Shown: positions 17,699 through 25,902, counted from the first letter of the stretch. The stretch: DNA of 64,000 nucleotides from Amycolatopsis australiensis (GCF_900119165.1 NZ_FPJG01000006.1:6572001-6636000); one strand, 5' to 3'. A program made the numbers and translations. Notes: generated from the letters alone by a model not told the origin.

Positions 17699-18376
17699 TC
17701 ACCGGTCGGTCGCTCGAGTCATGCGGCTTCCCCCCCCGTTCGGGTACTGCTCGAAGAAGACGTTGCGCGCCACGGGACGGCGGCCGGGGTGCGGGACCGG
17801 GCCGGCCGGGTAGCCGATCGTCACCAGCACCGCGATCGCCAGGTCGTCGCGGTCGCCGAGGCCGACCACCTTCTTGACCTTGGCCGGGTCCCAGCCGTTC
17901 ATCGGCGCGCTCGCCAGGCCCATGCTCGCCGCGGCGAGCATGACGTACGTGGCCGAGATCATCGCGTTCTTGACCGCGTTCTCCCGCAGCAGGCCCCGCT
18001 CGGCCAGATGATGGAACTCGGCCCGGGAATCGAACATCGCCGCGAACTCCGCGTTCCAGGCACCGGCGTCCGCCGCCCGCTCCGCGACGTCGGCGTGGTC
18101 CTCCCGCCACGCTTCGGGCTCGGCGACGAAGACCAGGCACACCGGAGCCTCCGCCGGCTGCGGCTGGCCACCGGCCGCCCACGACAGGCCCTCCCGGCCC
18201 GTTTCGCCGGTGACGACGACGATCGAGCGATCCTGCATGTTCCAGGCACTCGGCGCCTCGACGGCCAGCTCGAGCAGCTCCTCCAGCAGCGCCGCCGGCA
18301 CGGGATCCGGACGGTAGTGGCGGACCGTGCGCCGGGCACGAATCGCGTCGGGCACCGAAAGACGTTGTGAATTCAT
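17699..18376 (-). CDS. nitroreductase family (FMN) oxidoreductase
   Basis: A 225-aa protein of normal family length. FMN-binding signature RARRTVRHYRPDPVP near residue 16 and APSAWNMQDRSIVVV near residue 40; the second half has ENAVKNAMISATYVMLAA with GLASAPMNGWD and IGYPAGP. Such enzymes reduce nitro groups, quinones or enones with NAD(P)H. A divergent hxlR-like gene, now broken, and a pair of AAGTAGGCACTT sites lie upstream, the usual arrangement for a redox- or quinone-responsive regulator and its target. Start ATG 18376 was preferred; GTG at 18385 is possible. Confidence 0.85.
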   Translation of the reverse strand: MNSQRLSVPDAIRARRTVRHYRPDPVPAALLEELLELAVEAPSAWNMQDRSIVVVTGETGREGLSWAAGGQPQPAEAPVCLVFVAEPEAWREDHADVAERAADAGAWNAEFAAMFDSRAEFHHLAERGLLRENAVKNAMISATYVMLAAASMGLASAPMNGWDPAKVKKVVGLGDRDDLAIAVLVTIGYPAGPVPHPGRRPVARNVFFEQYPNGGGSRMTRATDR

Positions 18377-18410
18377 GGATCTCACTATCGGAGAGTGACG
18401 CTCGAACGGG

Positions 18411-18513
18411 AAGTAGGCACTTTCTGGTGCGCTACGCTCCCAGCGTCATCCGCACCGCGCGCCCGCACACCGCTACAGTCACCCGATCAGGTGGTAAGCA
18501 GAAGTGCCTACTT
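18411..18513. promoter_or_regulatory. two inverted copies of AAGTAGGCACTT between nitroreductase and hxlR-like gene
   Basis: AAGTAGGCACTT at 18411-18422 and its exact reverse complement AAGTGCCTACTT at 18502-18513. Each copy is itself of the form AAGT-N4-ACTT. They lie between the nitroreductase start and the remains of the HxlR-type regulator, so they are good candidates for that regulator's binding sites, one per promoter. Confidence 0.6.
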
Positions 18514-18829
18514 GCTTAACCGGCGGTTAGGAACACTGACGATCGGCATCCAGTGGCTGCGCGTGCTCCGGAACCCGCCCCGGCACACAGCTCCGCTACA
18601 CGGAACTGCGGCGCCCGATAGAAGGCATTTCGCAGAAGATGCTGACGCAGACGCTGCGGCAGCTGGAAGCGGACGGGTTCGTCACCCGCACCGCCTACCC
18701 GACGGTGCCACCGCAGGTGGAGTACACGCTCACCCCGCTCGGCCACAGCCTGCGGAGCCCGATCGCGGCTTGCGAGAGTGGGTGGAAGCCCACATCAACG
18801 ACATCGAACGCGCCCGTCAAAGCCGCTGA
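18500..18829 (+). pseudogene. HxlR family regulator gene with frameshifts
   Basis: One frame contains LRYTELRRPIEGISQKMLTQ followed by TLRQLEADGFVTRTAYPTVP and VEYTLTPLGHSL, which is the core of an HxlR winged helix. The part before it (LTIGIQWLRVL, equivalent to the conserved IGxKW..rVL) is in another frame, and the last helix (REWVEAHINDIERARQSR) in a third. Two shifts, near 18575 and 18770, are required. It probably once controlled the divergent nitroreductase gene. Confidence 0.75.
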
Positions 18830-18947
18830 ACGACGGTCCGGCGCCGCGGAGGCGGTGCGAACGTCGCCGAGTTCGCTCACCTCCCCGCCAAGCCAGGATT
18901 GGCGCCCACGGGCGATACCCGAAGGACAACTTCCCTTGTTCGTGTGC

Positions 18948-20123
18948 TCAGCGACCGGTGCAGCAAGCCAGGAGCTCACCGAGCCGGACGAGCTCGTCCG
19001 GCGTCACGTCGATGTGCGGGCTGAACCGCAGCAACGAACCCGTCAAATGATGCGGAGCACGCTCGGCACCGGCCACCGAGCACACCACGCCCCGCCGCAC
19101 CAGCCGCTCCCGCACCGCCGCCGGGTCGACGTCGTCCGCCGGCCGCAGCGCCACGATCGCTCCCGGCGCCGCGACCGGGTCGCACACCGCCCAGCCCGGC
19201 ACCTCCGCCAACGCCCGCCGCGTCGCCGCGCCCACCTCGGCCAGGCGGCGCATGATCCGCGACGGGCCCAGCTCCTCGAACTCCGCCAACGCCACCGCCA
19301 GCCCCGCCCGGCCCGCCACGAACGCCTCCCGGCTCTCCAACCGCCGCACCGGCCGCGACTCCCCCGGCCACGCCCCCGCCGCCAACGCCGGTGCCCGCGG
19401 TACCAGCCGTCCCTGCCACGGATCCGCCACCGCCACATACCCCACACCACGCGGCCCGCACAGAAACTTGCGTCCCGTCCCATACGCCGCCGCCGCGCCC
19501 GACGGCAACCGGAACTGCCCCAGTGCCTGCGCCGCGTCCAGCACCACCGGCACCTCGTACTCCGCACACGCCGCCACACACTCGGCGACCGGCTGCAGCA
19601 CCGCCCGATGCGACAACGCCGCCGTCACGTGCACCAACGCCGGACGCTCCCGCCGCAACCGCCCAGCCAGCGCCTCCACGTCCAGGACCCCGCGCGAATC
19701 CACGTCCAGCAACTCGACCCGCAACCCCCGGTCGGCCAACGCCGCCAGGCTCGGCCCCCAATCCGAACGCGGCGCCCACACCACATCACCGGCTTCCACC
19801 GGCCACGCCGCCAGCAACTGCGCCAACGCCGTCGACGCGCTCTCCGTGAAAGCCACGTCCTCCGCACCGAACCCCAGCAACGCCCCCAGCCGCGCACGAG
19901 CCTCGCGCAACTCACCCGCGATAGCCACCTCCGCGACGTACCCGCCACGCCTCGCCTCAGCCGCCTGATGCCGCGCCACCCGGGCCCGGACCGCCCCGCT
20001 CGTCCGCCCGCACGCCGCGGTGTCCACGTGCAATCCCGCCGTCCGCGGCCGCCGCTCCGCCCACGCCCGCCCCAGCTGCTCGTCCGGAACCTTCGGTAGC
20101 CATGCAGCTGTCTCACCGGGCAT
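18948..20123 (-). CDS. EgtE-like PLP-dependent aminotransferase class V protein
   Basis: A 391-aa fold-type I PLP enzyme. HVDTAACGRTS and RRGGYVAEV at the N-terminus and LLRFSPHIDVTPDELVRL at the C-terminus match EgtE, the C-S lyase of ergothioneine biosynthesis. The PLP lysine should be in GRKFLCGPRG near residue 219, and VVLDAAQALGQF holds the cofactor-binding Asp. No other egt genes are here, so ergothioneine assignment is tentative; a related cysteine desulfurase-like role is possible. The start was set at ATG 20123 because ggaggag lies 6 nt upstream; an earlier in-frame ATG at 20141 would place that site inside the gene. Confidence 0.65.
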   Translation of the reverse strand: MPGETAAWLPKVPDEQLGRAWAERRPRTAGLHVDTAACGRTSGAVRARVARHQAAEARRGGYVAEVAIAGELREARARLGALLGFGAEDVAFTESASTALAQLLAAWPVEAGDVVWAPRSDWGPSLAALADRGLRVELLDVDSRGVLDVEALAGRLRRERPALVHVTAALSHRAVLQPVAECVAACAEYEVPVVLDAAQALGQFRLPSGAAAAYGTGRKFLCGPRGVGYVAVADPWQGRLVPRAPALAAGAWPGESRPVRRLESREAFVAGRAGLAVALAEFEELGPSRIMRRLAEVGAATRRALAEVPGWAVCDPVAAPGAIVALRPADDVDPAAVRERLVRRGVVCSVAGAERAPHHLTGSLLRFSPHIDVTPDELVRLGELLACCTGR

Positions 20124-20206
20124 TTCGCTCTCCTCCCCCATCAGTGGCAAGCTCTAGTGCCCCTTCTACACCGCGCCGATGATCCACGTCAGCCGTTGGA
20201 ACCTCG

Positions 20207-20365
20207 TCAAACGGCCTGTGCCACTGTGGCCGGGCACTGGCTCGGCTGGTCCGCAGCCGCCGCTTGTTGGTTCGGCACGATGACGGCCATCGCCGCGATC
20301 GCGAGCACGGCCATGAGACTGCCGAATTGCATGCTTCGCCGACGCGACACCAGTGTTCTGACCAT
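20207..20365 (-). CDS. very small secreted peptide (52 aa)
   Basis: The peptide has a basic N-terminus (VRTLVSRRRS), a hydrophobic core (FGSLMAVLAIAAMAVIV) and a cleavage-like ANQQAAA-type region (PNQQAAAADQPS), leaving a mature tail of about 15 residues with one cysteine (QPSQCPATVAQAV). A GGAG lies 8 nt before ATG 20365; GTG 20374 and ATG 20383 are upstream alternatives in frame. Its promoter has the second SARP-type box. No family is recognised. Released peptides of this size can be signals or modulators; that is inference. Confidence 0.6.
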   Translation of the reverse strand: MVRTLVSRRRSMQFGSLMAVLAIAAMAVIVPNQQAAAADQPSQCPATVAQAV

Positions 20366-20398
20366 AATCTTCACTCCGCTCATGGCGCGTCATCGCGC

Positions 20399-20432
20399 AA
20401 CGTACCAGGAGAGCCTCCAAATTCACTCCAAA
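20399..20432 (-). promoter_or_regulatory. SARP-type heptamer direct repeat and -10 element (site 2)
   Basis: On the minus strand TTTGGAG-TGAA-TTTGGAG (20415-20432), two identical heptamers with an 11-bp period. TACGTT (20404 to 20399) lies 10 nt further and fits a -10 hexamer, giving a short leader for the small secreted peptide gene. The layout is the same as at 12401-12434, down to the spacing. The divergent gene at 20516 may also respond. Confidence 0.65.
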
Positions 20433-20515
20433 CCTCAGAACCAGCGACTGGAAGGAACTTGGAGAACCTTGACGTAGCGTCGGCATGTTCCACAGTCAGT
20501 CAAAGGAGCGAAACC

Positions 20516-21277
20516 ATGAGATTGCGCAACGTCCTGACCGGAATCGCCTGCGCGGCGGCGATGATCGCCGCGAACGGCACAGCGACCGCCGAAACATCCA
20601 CGGTGGTGACCCCGAAGACACCATACGGGTGGGGCTTCACCGAGATCGACACCTCCGGATATTTCTCGTGCTGGGAGTCCAACGCAAGCTTCACCGGCTA
20701 TTCCCGGTTCAGCATCAACACCATTCAGCAATGGGCGGGGCGGGCTCTCACCACGCGGGTCGGCCCGGCGTCAACTGATGCTCCGCAGTGCGCGGCCCTG
20801 TTCGTCAGTGGGGACAGCCTCTGGGAGATCAACACCGAGACCAGCGGTACTCACTACATCGGCCCCGGCTGGACCAACGCCCGGCTCATCGCCGCCCTCG
20901 GCGGTTCGGAGTTCATCGAGGTCACCGACACCGGCCAACTGATGCTGTGGACCTACACCGACAACTGGCACAGCCAGCAAATCGGCCAGGATTGGCAGAA
21001 CGCGCGGCTCATCACCGGGGTCGGCGTCGGCGAGTTCGTCGAGGTGACCTCCGACGGACGGCTGGTCGACTGGCTGAGCACGGACGACGTCCACTGGTAT
21101 CCCTCGACTGTCGGCCAGGGATGGGGAGACGCCAAGTTCATCGCCGGCGTCGCACAAAACCGGTTCACCGAAGTGACCTACGACGGACGACTGGTCAACT
21201 GGGTCTATGACGGCTCGGTCGGCTGGACCGGTCGTCAGGTGGGCCAGGACTGGGGCAACGCCGCGCTGGTCGGATAG
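20516..21277 (+). CDS. secreted repeat protein, tachylectin-like propeller
   Basis: A 253-aa protein with a clear signal peptide (NVLTGIACAAAMIAANGTAT, then AETS). Ribosome site aaaggag 8 nt before the ATG. From residue about 90 to the end there are four repeats of about 46 aa built on WxNARLIAxxG followed by EFxEVTxDGxLxxW (for example GEFVEVTSDGRLVDW and NRFTEVTYDGRLVNW). This is the pattern of tachylectin-2-like sugar-binding propellers. The N-terminal 60 residues hold two cysteines. It probably binds glycans outside the cell. The divergent promoter carries a SARP-type box. Confidence 0.75.
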   Translation: MRLRNVLTGIACAAAMIAANGTATAETSTVVTPKTPYGWGFTEIDTSGYFSCWESNASFTGYSRFSINTIQQWAGRALTTRVGPASTDAPQCAALFVSGDSLWEINTETSGTHYIGPGWTNARLIAALGGSEFIEVTDTGQLMLWTYTDNWHSQQIGQDWQNARLITGVGVGEFVEVTSDGRLVDWLSTDDVHWYPSTVGQGWGDAKFIAGVAQNRFTEVTYDGRLVNWVYDGSVGWTGRQVGQDWGNAALVG

Positions 21278-21348
21278 CCGTTCCCGAGCGGTACAACGAG
21301 CTCAAGTGTCAAGGGCTAGATGCATCTGCTTTCCGCCGACATCACCAG

Positions 21349-21405
21349 CTGAATATCGGCGAGTCCTGCCTGCGCACCTGGATGGCCCAGACCGACGGCG
21401 GCTAG
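21349..21405 (+). mobile_element. IS3-family transposase OrfA scrap
   Basis: The frame reads LNIGESCLRTWMAQTDGG and stops. This matches the end of the helix-turn-helix in IS3-type OrfA proteins (GISESCLRNWMAQAD). Nothing else of the element could be found on either side. The remainder of 21278-21617 shows no gene. Confidence 0.45.
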
Positions 21406-21617
21406 AACGGCTCGGCCACGAGCGACGCGGACGCCACGTCGGCTTCTCGACGGAGGTGAGCCCCGAGCTGCCCGGATGGCGTTGGAACACACCGGCGAGC
21501 GACGGCTCTCATCCTGACAGCCTTCGATCTCTGCGTGACCGAGGTAGATACCAGCGGAGGCAGATTCTCTCCCCTGGAGGGAGCGCCGATCGGGCCGACG
21601 CACTCTAGCGGAGCCTG

Positions 21618-21824
21618 GCGTCGGCGGAAGCCCGCGCATGCGCTGCCTCGGCTGCGGACTAGCAGGCGGGGCGGGCTTGCCGCCGACGCGGGCGGCCCCG
21701 CTCGGGCGAGTGCGTCCCGACCGGGACACCCCGCACTCCGCTCCTTCTCCACCGCATCGCGGAAAGGGAGAAGGAAGTGGTGCGGGGTTCGTGGCCGGTC
21801 ACCGGATCTGCTCGGTGACCGGCC
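21618..21824. repeat. three consecutive strong inverted repeats before an integrase remnant
   Basis: Hairpin A pairs 21618-21635 with 21671-21689 (GCGTCGGCGG with CCGCCGACGC, extended by AAGCCCGC with GCGGGCTT around a one-base bulge). Hairpin B pairs CCCCGCAC at 21729 with GTGCGGGG ending 21787, with an inner CCTTCTCC/GGAGAAGG stem. Hairpin C is a perfect 12-bp stem, GGCCGGTCACCG at 21793-21804 with CGGTGACCGGCC at 21813-21824. The last ends 22 nt before the GTG of the integrase fragment. They may be terminators, a structured leader or recombination-related arms. Confidence 0.6.
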
Positions 21825-21846
21825 GGCCCGTGTGAAGGAGCCCTTC

Positions 21847-22554
21847 GTGACCAGCACGATGCATCTGCCGACCCAGCGCGACACCGACGACCCCACCCCC
21901 ACGACCATTCGAACATGGGAGCCCTTCTTGCGAGCTGAACGCATCATCGACGAGACCGGCAGGAGCCTGTGGGAGCTTGCCGACGAGCGAGCGAGTCTGG
22001 AGCTTCCGAACCGGTTCCTCCGCCATCTGCACAACCGGTCGATGTCGCCGACATGCGATCGTGGCTATGCCGGGGACCTGGCTCACTTCTTCCGGTTTCT
22101 CAATGATGGGCGGTAGACGTCCACGATGTCGGAACCGTGGTGATCGCTGGCGTCCCGGATTATCTGGTGCGCCTTCCCGCTCCAATAAGGGACAAGCAGC
22201 AGACGCTCGCTGCGGTGACCAGTGACAGCAACGGGCCGGGCTGGCGCCGCGCGGCAACCTCGACCAAGCGAACTCTCGCTGCGGTGTCCAGCTTCTTCGA
22301 GTTCGTCGTCACCGTCGAGGTGTACGACGCGGACAACCCAGTTCGCAAGGTCGACGACCACGCGCTCAGCCGCGTACCCGAACGTCACCGGCCGTTCATG
22401 GGAAAGGCCACGCCCGGTCCTTCGTGCAACGCGAGTCAAGACCATCCGGGCACTGCGACGCCCTCTGGCCGGCGCGGATGTCGACGTGCTGCTCGCGGCG
22501 CCGCGCACGAAGCGGGACCGTGCGTGTTGCCTGAGGAAATTTTCTGAAGGTTGA
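21847..22554 (+). pseudogene. tyrosine integrase N-terminal remnant
   Basis: A GTG with gaaggag 6 nt upstream opens the frame. TWEPFLRAERIIDETGRSLW and RGYAGDLAHFFRFL resemble the SAM-like DNA-binding domain of phage-type integrases. After a stop at 22116, another frame continues VIAGVPDYLVRLPAPIRDKQ and STKRTLAAVSSFFEFVVTVE, then a third VKTIRALRRPLAGADVDVLL. The catalytic R..HxxR..Y domain is absent. So this is a broken and truncated integrase, a relic of a former element. Confidence 0.6.
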
Positions 22555-22622
22555 TCCGCGAAGTGGCATCACTTCGGCTTTCGCCTGCCGCCGCGTGACC
22601 TCCCAGCGCGAGGCGGCCCGGC

Positions 22623-23192
22623 TCACCCGCGCTCGATGAGCAGGCCCGCGGTGTCGCGTGCCCGGGCGATCGCCGTAGGAAGGACCCCGGCGGACCCCGC
22701 GACCAGTGCGCCCTCGAACAGTATCAACAGCGACTCGGCCAGCCGCTTGGGCTTCGGCAAGCCCGCGTCGCCGGCCAGCTCTGCGAAGATGTCGAGCAGC
22801 CAGCGCTTCTGTGCGACGATCACCGGCCGAGCCGGGTGGCCGGGGTCGGGCAGCTCGGCCTGCGCGTTCACGAACGCGCAGCCCCGGCTGTTCCCGGCGT
22901 TCCAGCTCTCCAAGGCGTCGAAGACCAGCAGCGGCCGGCGTGCGGGCTTCATCCTCGGCGCCGCCTCGAGGGTGGCCAGCACGTGGGTCCGCCAGCGCTC
23001 GTCCCGGCGCCGCAGGTACAACGTGACCAGGGCGTCCTTCGAGCCGAACCGATCGTACAGCGTCTTCTTCGTCACCCCGGCGACGGCCGCGATCAAGTCC
23101 ACGCCGACGGCGTGGATCCCGTTGTCGTAGAACAACTTTTCGGCGGCCGTGAGGATTCTCTCGGCCGCCGGTGTCAGCGTGACCTCGGGCAT
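22623..23192 (-). CDS. TetR family transcriptional regulator
   Basis: A 189-aa regulator with the TetR helix-turn-helix at residues about 10-57 (RILTAAEKLFYDNGIHAVGV, then AGVTKKTLYDRFGSKDALV). The C-terminal ligand domain includes RGCAFVNAQAELPDPGHPAR, typical of a TetR subgroup that controls small efflux or detoxification genes. It is divergent from an EamA-type exporter gene with a 75-nt shared control region containing an inverted repeat, so autoregulation and control of the exporter are likely. Confidence 0.88.
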   Translation of the reverse strand: MPEVTLTPAAERILTAAEKLFYDNGIHAVGVDLIAAVAGVTKKTLYDRFGSKDALVTLYLRRRDERWRTHVLATLEAAPRMKPARRPLLVFDALESWNAGNSRGCAFVNAQAELPDPGHPARPVIVAQKRWLLDIFAELAGDAGLPKPKRLAESLLILFEGALVAGSAGVLPTAIARARDTAGLLIERG

Positions 23193-23196
23193 GCCC

Positions 23197-23250
23197 TTGA
23201 CAGTACACCAACCGGTATACCTATGATCAGGTAACCATACCGGTCAGTAT
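23197..23250. promoter_or_regulatory. divergent promoter with ACCGGTAT...ATACCGGT operator
   Basis: ACCGGTAT at 23211-23218 and ATACCGGT at 23237-23244 form an inverted repeat across the TetR/EamA gap. TTGACA at 23197-23202 and TATGAT at 23222-23227 (19-nt spacing) could be the exporter's promoter, with the operator half-sites covering the -10 region. This is the expected target of the neighbouring TetR protein. Confidence 0.55.
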
Positions 23251-23267
23251 ACTCGAGAGGATGGCGA

Positions 23268-24200
23268 ATGCGCTCCGAGGCTGTCGCCGGCGCCGGGTTC
23301 GTGCTGATGTGGAGCTCCGGCTTCATCGGCGCCACCCTCGGAACCAGGTACGCCGCCGCGGAGACGCTGCTGATGTGGCGGTTCCTGTTCGCTGCTGGGC
23401 TGCTGGGCGGCTGGTGGCTGCTCACCCGGCGGCGCCGGTTCTCCGTGCAGGAACTGGTGGTCCACGCCGCGCTCGGCGTACTGTCCCAAGGGGCCTACCT
23501 GGCCGGCACGGTCTGGTCCGTGCAGCTCGGCGTGCCGGCGGGCACGGTCGCGTTGATCGCCGCGCTGCAGCCGATCCTGGCGGCGGCGCTCGCGCACGTG
23601 CTGCTCGGCGACCGGGCGGCACGTCGGCAGTGGGCCGGGCTGGTGCTCGGGCTCGGCGGGGTGGCCCTGGTCGTCGGCGGTGACCTGGCCGGCGGATCCG
23701 GTGCGGCGCCGTCCGCCTACCTGCTGCCGTTCGCGGCGATGCTCGCGCTCGTCGGCGCCAGCTTTCTGGAGCGGAGCGCGCCCGAGGGCTCGTCGCTGGC
23801 GGACACCCTGATGATCCAGTGCGCGGTCAGCGCGGTGCTGTTCACCGGCGTCGCGCTCGGCACGGGGCACGCCGCTCCCTCGGCGTCCGGCCCGTTCTGG
23901 TTCGCGGTCGCGTGGGTGGTGGTGCTGTCCACGTTCGGCGGCTACGGCTGCTACTGGCTGGTGCTGCGGCGCGGCTCGGTGACGCGGGTGTCCACCTTGC
24001 TCTACCTGACCCCGCCGACCACCATGCTCTTCGCGTTCCTGCTGTTCGGCCAGCGGATCGACCTGCTCGGTTTGCTCGGTCTCGCGGTCTGCGCGGCGGC
24101 GGTCGCGCTGGTGCTCGCCCCCCGGAACCGGCCGCCCGGCAGCAAGAGCGGGCCCGGCAAGCACTCGCCGTCGCGGCGGCAGGTCGACGCCAGGGAATAA
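23268..24200 (+). CDS. EamA family (DMT superfamily) transporter
   Basis: A 310-aa inner-membrane protein with ten predicted helices arranged as two EamA repeats: VLMWSSGFIGATLGTRYAAA at the start, LQPILAAALAHVLLGDR in the middle and TPPTTMLFAFLLFGQRIDLL near the end. Family members export metabolites or amino-acid-like compounds. The gene is divergent from a TetR gene, which suggests substrate-induced export. The ATG at 23268 has gagagg 7 nt upstream; the ATG at 23261 is out of frame. Confidence 0.88.
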   Translation: MRSEAVAGAGFVLMWSSGFIGATLGTRYAAAETLLMWRFLFAAGLLGGWWLLTRRRRFSVQELVVHAALGVLSQGAYLAGTVWSVQLGVPAGTVALIAALQPILAAALAHVLLGDRAARRQWAGLVLGLGGVALVVGGDLAGGSGAAPSAYLLPFAAMLALVGASFLERSAPEGSSLADTLMIQCAVSAVLFTGVALGTGHAAPSASGPFWFAVAWVVVLSTFGGYGCYWLVLRRGSVTRVSTLLYLTPPTTMLFAFLLFGQRIDLLGLLGLAVCAAAVALVLAPRNRPPGSKSGPGKHSPSRRQVDARE

Positions 24201-24314
24201 CACTACGTCATTGCGTGCTCACAGCGGTCTCGCACCCCGCACTCGCGTCGATCGATCAGCTCTGCCACCCGTGCTCCCCGGTCCAGTACTTCATCGCGCG
24301 TACGGGGTGGATCG

Positions 24315-25541
24315 GTGGGTGCCCGAGCTGGGCGGAAAGTACGACGCGCGGAAATGCTCATGAGCGTGCTCGGTGGGATGAGCGAGTCAGAACGCCAGCA
24401 CGTCCAGGCTCGTGTCCGTGCGGCGATGGACGCGCAGGTGGTCAACGAAGGGCGACACCAGGGCGGCCGAGCGCCGTACGGGTACGTCGTCGTCGATCGT
24501 GGGCCGCACCCGAATCCGCGAAAGGGCTGCTGAAGGGTTCCGGCGTGGAAGGCGTCGGTGACCGCGCGACCGCGAAGGGGTTCAATGAGGAGCGAGTACC
24601 TGCCCTTCGGAACGCCGGCCTGACCAGAACCGGCACTGGCTCGCCGATGGCTGGCAAGGGAGCACCGTCCGGTCCATCCTGGAGAATCCGCGGTACACCC
24701 GGGTATGCGATCTTCGGGCGATGGACCAAGCACGAGACGCTTCTGAATCCGGATGACGTCGGCGCGGGGCACGTCGTGCGGTTCAAGCGCGCAGCGCCGG
24801 ATCACGTTGTTCGGTCGCGGCGACCCGCGCACCCGGAGATTGTTTCTGTCGAGGCGTTCACGCAGGCGCGGTTGATGCGCCGGTCCCGCGCGGCCGGCGG
24901 CTTGCCCGGGATTGCCAAGCTCGAACGGAATCGGGCAGCCACGAAGCACACGTACCTGTTGAAGAGGCTGGTGCGGTGCGAGATCTGTACCCGGAAGATG
25001 CAGGGGGCGGCGATCCGGAAGAGCGTCTACTACCGCTGTATCGCTCGGACGATGGCGCCGGGCTCGGCAGCGCTGGCCGATCACCCGAAGACGGTGAACC
25101 TGCGAGAGGACGTCGTAGTCCCGCCGATCAACGAGTGGTTGTGTCAGATCTTCGACCCGGACAACCGCGACGAGACGGTACGGCTGCTGACCGGGTCACA
25201 GGACGGCCGAGTGGACGGCCGACGCGCCGCCGCCGACAAGCGGATGAAGGATGCCGAGGCGAAGCTACGGCGACACCTGGCAGCGATCGAAGCGGGCGTG
25301 GACCCCGTCAACTTCGTCGAGCCGATGAAGCGCGCACAGGCTGAGCGGCAGGCCGCGATGGAGGAGCTGAAGCACCTACCGGACACGCAGGGTCGACCTG
25401 GCGGAGGTGTACGCGATGCTCGACCAGCTCGGCGACGTCGCGAGGCACCTGAACTCGCGGGCCCCGGAGAGGGGCGTGCAGGTCTACCGCGACCTGGGCC
25501 TACAGGTGGTCTACGACAACAAAAAGAGGCAGTCACTGTGA
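24315..25541 (+). pseudogene. large serine recombinase remnant, catalytic domain lost
   Basis: The first piece reads LGGMSESERQHVQARVRAAM and GRHQGGRAPYGYVVV, the junction after the catalytic domain in large serine recombinases. In other frames follow the recombinase domain (NAGLTRTGTGSPMAGKG, ILENPRYTR-like WRIRGTPGYAIFGRW), the zinc ribbon (LVRCEICTRKMQGAA, VYYRCIA) and a coiled coil (AEAKLRRHLAAIEAG). The tail DLAEVYAMLDQLGDVARHLN ending VYDNKKRQSL is in a third frame. The N-terminal domain with the catalytic serine is missing. Together with the tRNA fragment just downstream it marks an old integrated element. Confidence 0.75.
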
Positions 25542-25548
25542 CTGCCTC
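25526..25548. terminator. perfect palindrome over the recombinase stop codon
   Basis: GAGGCAGTCAC at 25526-25536 pairs with GTGACTGCCTC at 25538-25548 around a single T. It includes the recombinase TGA and sits directly before the tRNA-like fragment. It may act as a transcription terminator, or it may belong to the att region of the old element. Confidence 0.6.
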
Positions 25549-25569
25549 TCCCCGTGTGGGTAACGTGTG

Positions 25570-25595
25570 TGTCCGAGGGGGGACTTGAACCCCCA
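25570..25595 (-). tRNA. tRNA 3'-end fragment (T-arm and acceptor strand), probable attachment-site scar
   Basis: On the minus strand the sequence gives GGGGG-TTCAAGT-CCCCC, a complete T-arm, followed by the acceptor strand CTCGGAC and discriminator A. The matching 5' acceptor GTCCGAG and a D-arm are not found within the next 150 nt, so it is not a full tRNA gene. A long-variable-arm tRNA such as Leu or Ser is a possible source. Serine and tyrosine integrases often recombine in tRNA 3' ends. The stretch from 25596 to 25902 shows no gene. Confidence 0.5.
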
Positions 25596-25902
25596 TACGT
25601 GGAATATCTCCCGTGTTTGGGGAGATCATGCACTCACGGTAGCACAGAGTCACAACTATTTCGTGGCTGCGGCGACCCTCACGTCGGCGGAAGCTGGTCG
25701 GCGGCGAGGAGCTGCGCTCGTTCACCAGCTGCGCGATGAGGCCTGCCCGCGACGCTTCCGTCGCCCGCTATGTGCGAGTAGGAAGGCCCGCTATCCGGAC
25801 CGGAGGGTCGTGGGAACGCCCGCAAGTTTGACGAGTTGCGCAAGGACAGCGGCTCATACCAACGACGGGGGGCTGCGAGTTGTGACCCGTATCAGCCGTC
25901 GT

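Noticed and set aside
19391..19849. Pro/Thr/Ala-rich plus-strand protein
   Set aside because: Shadow of the EgtE-like gene caused by strong third-position GC bias.
25570..25660. Complete tRNA-Leu gene on the minus strand
   Set aside because: Only the T-arm and 3' acceptor strand are present; no 5' acceptor, D-arm or anticodon arm pairs with them.
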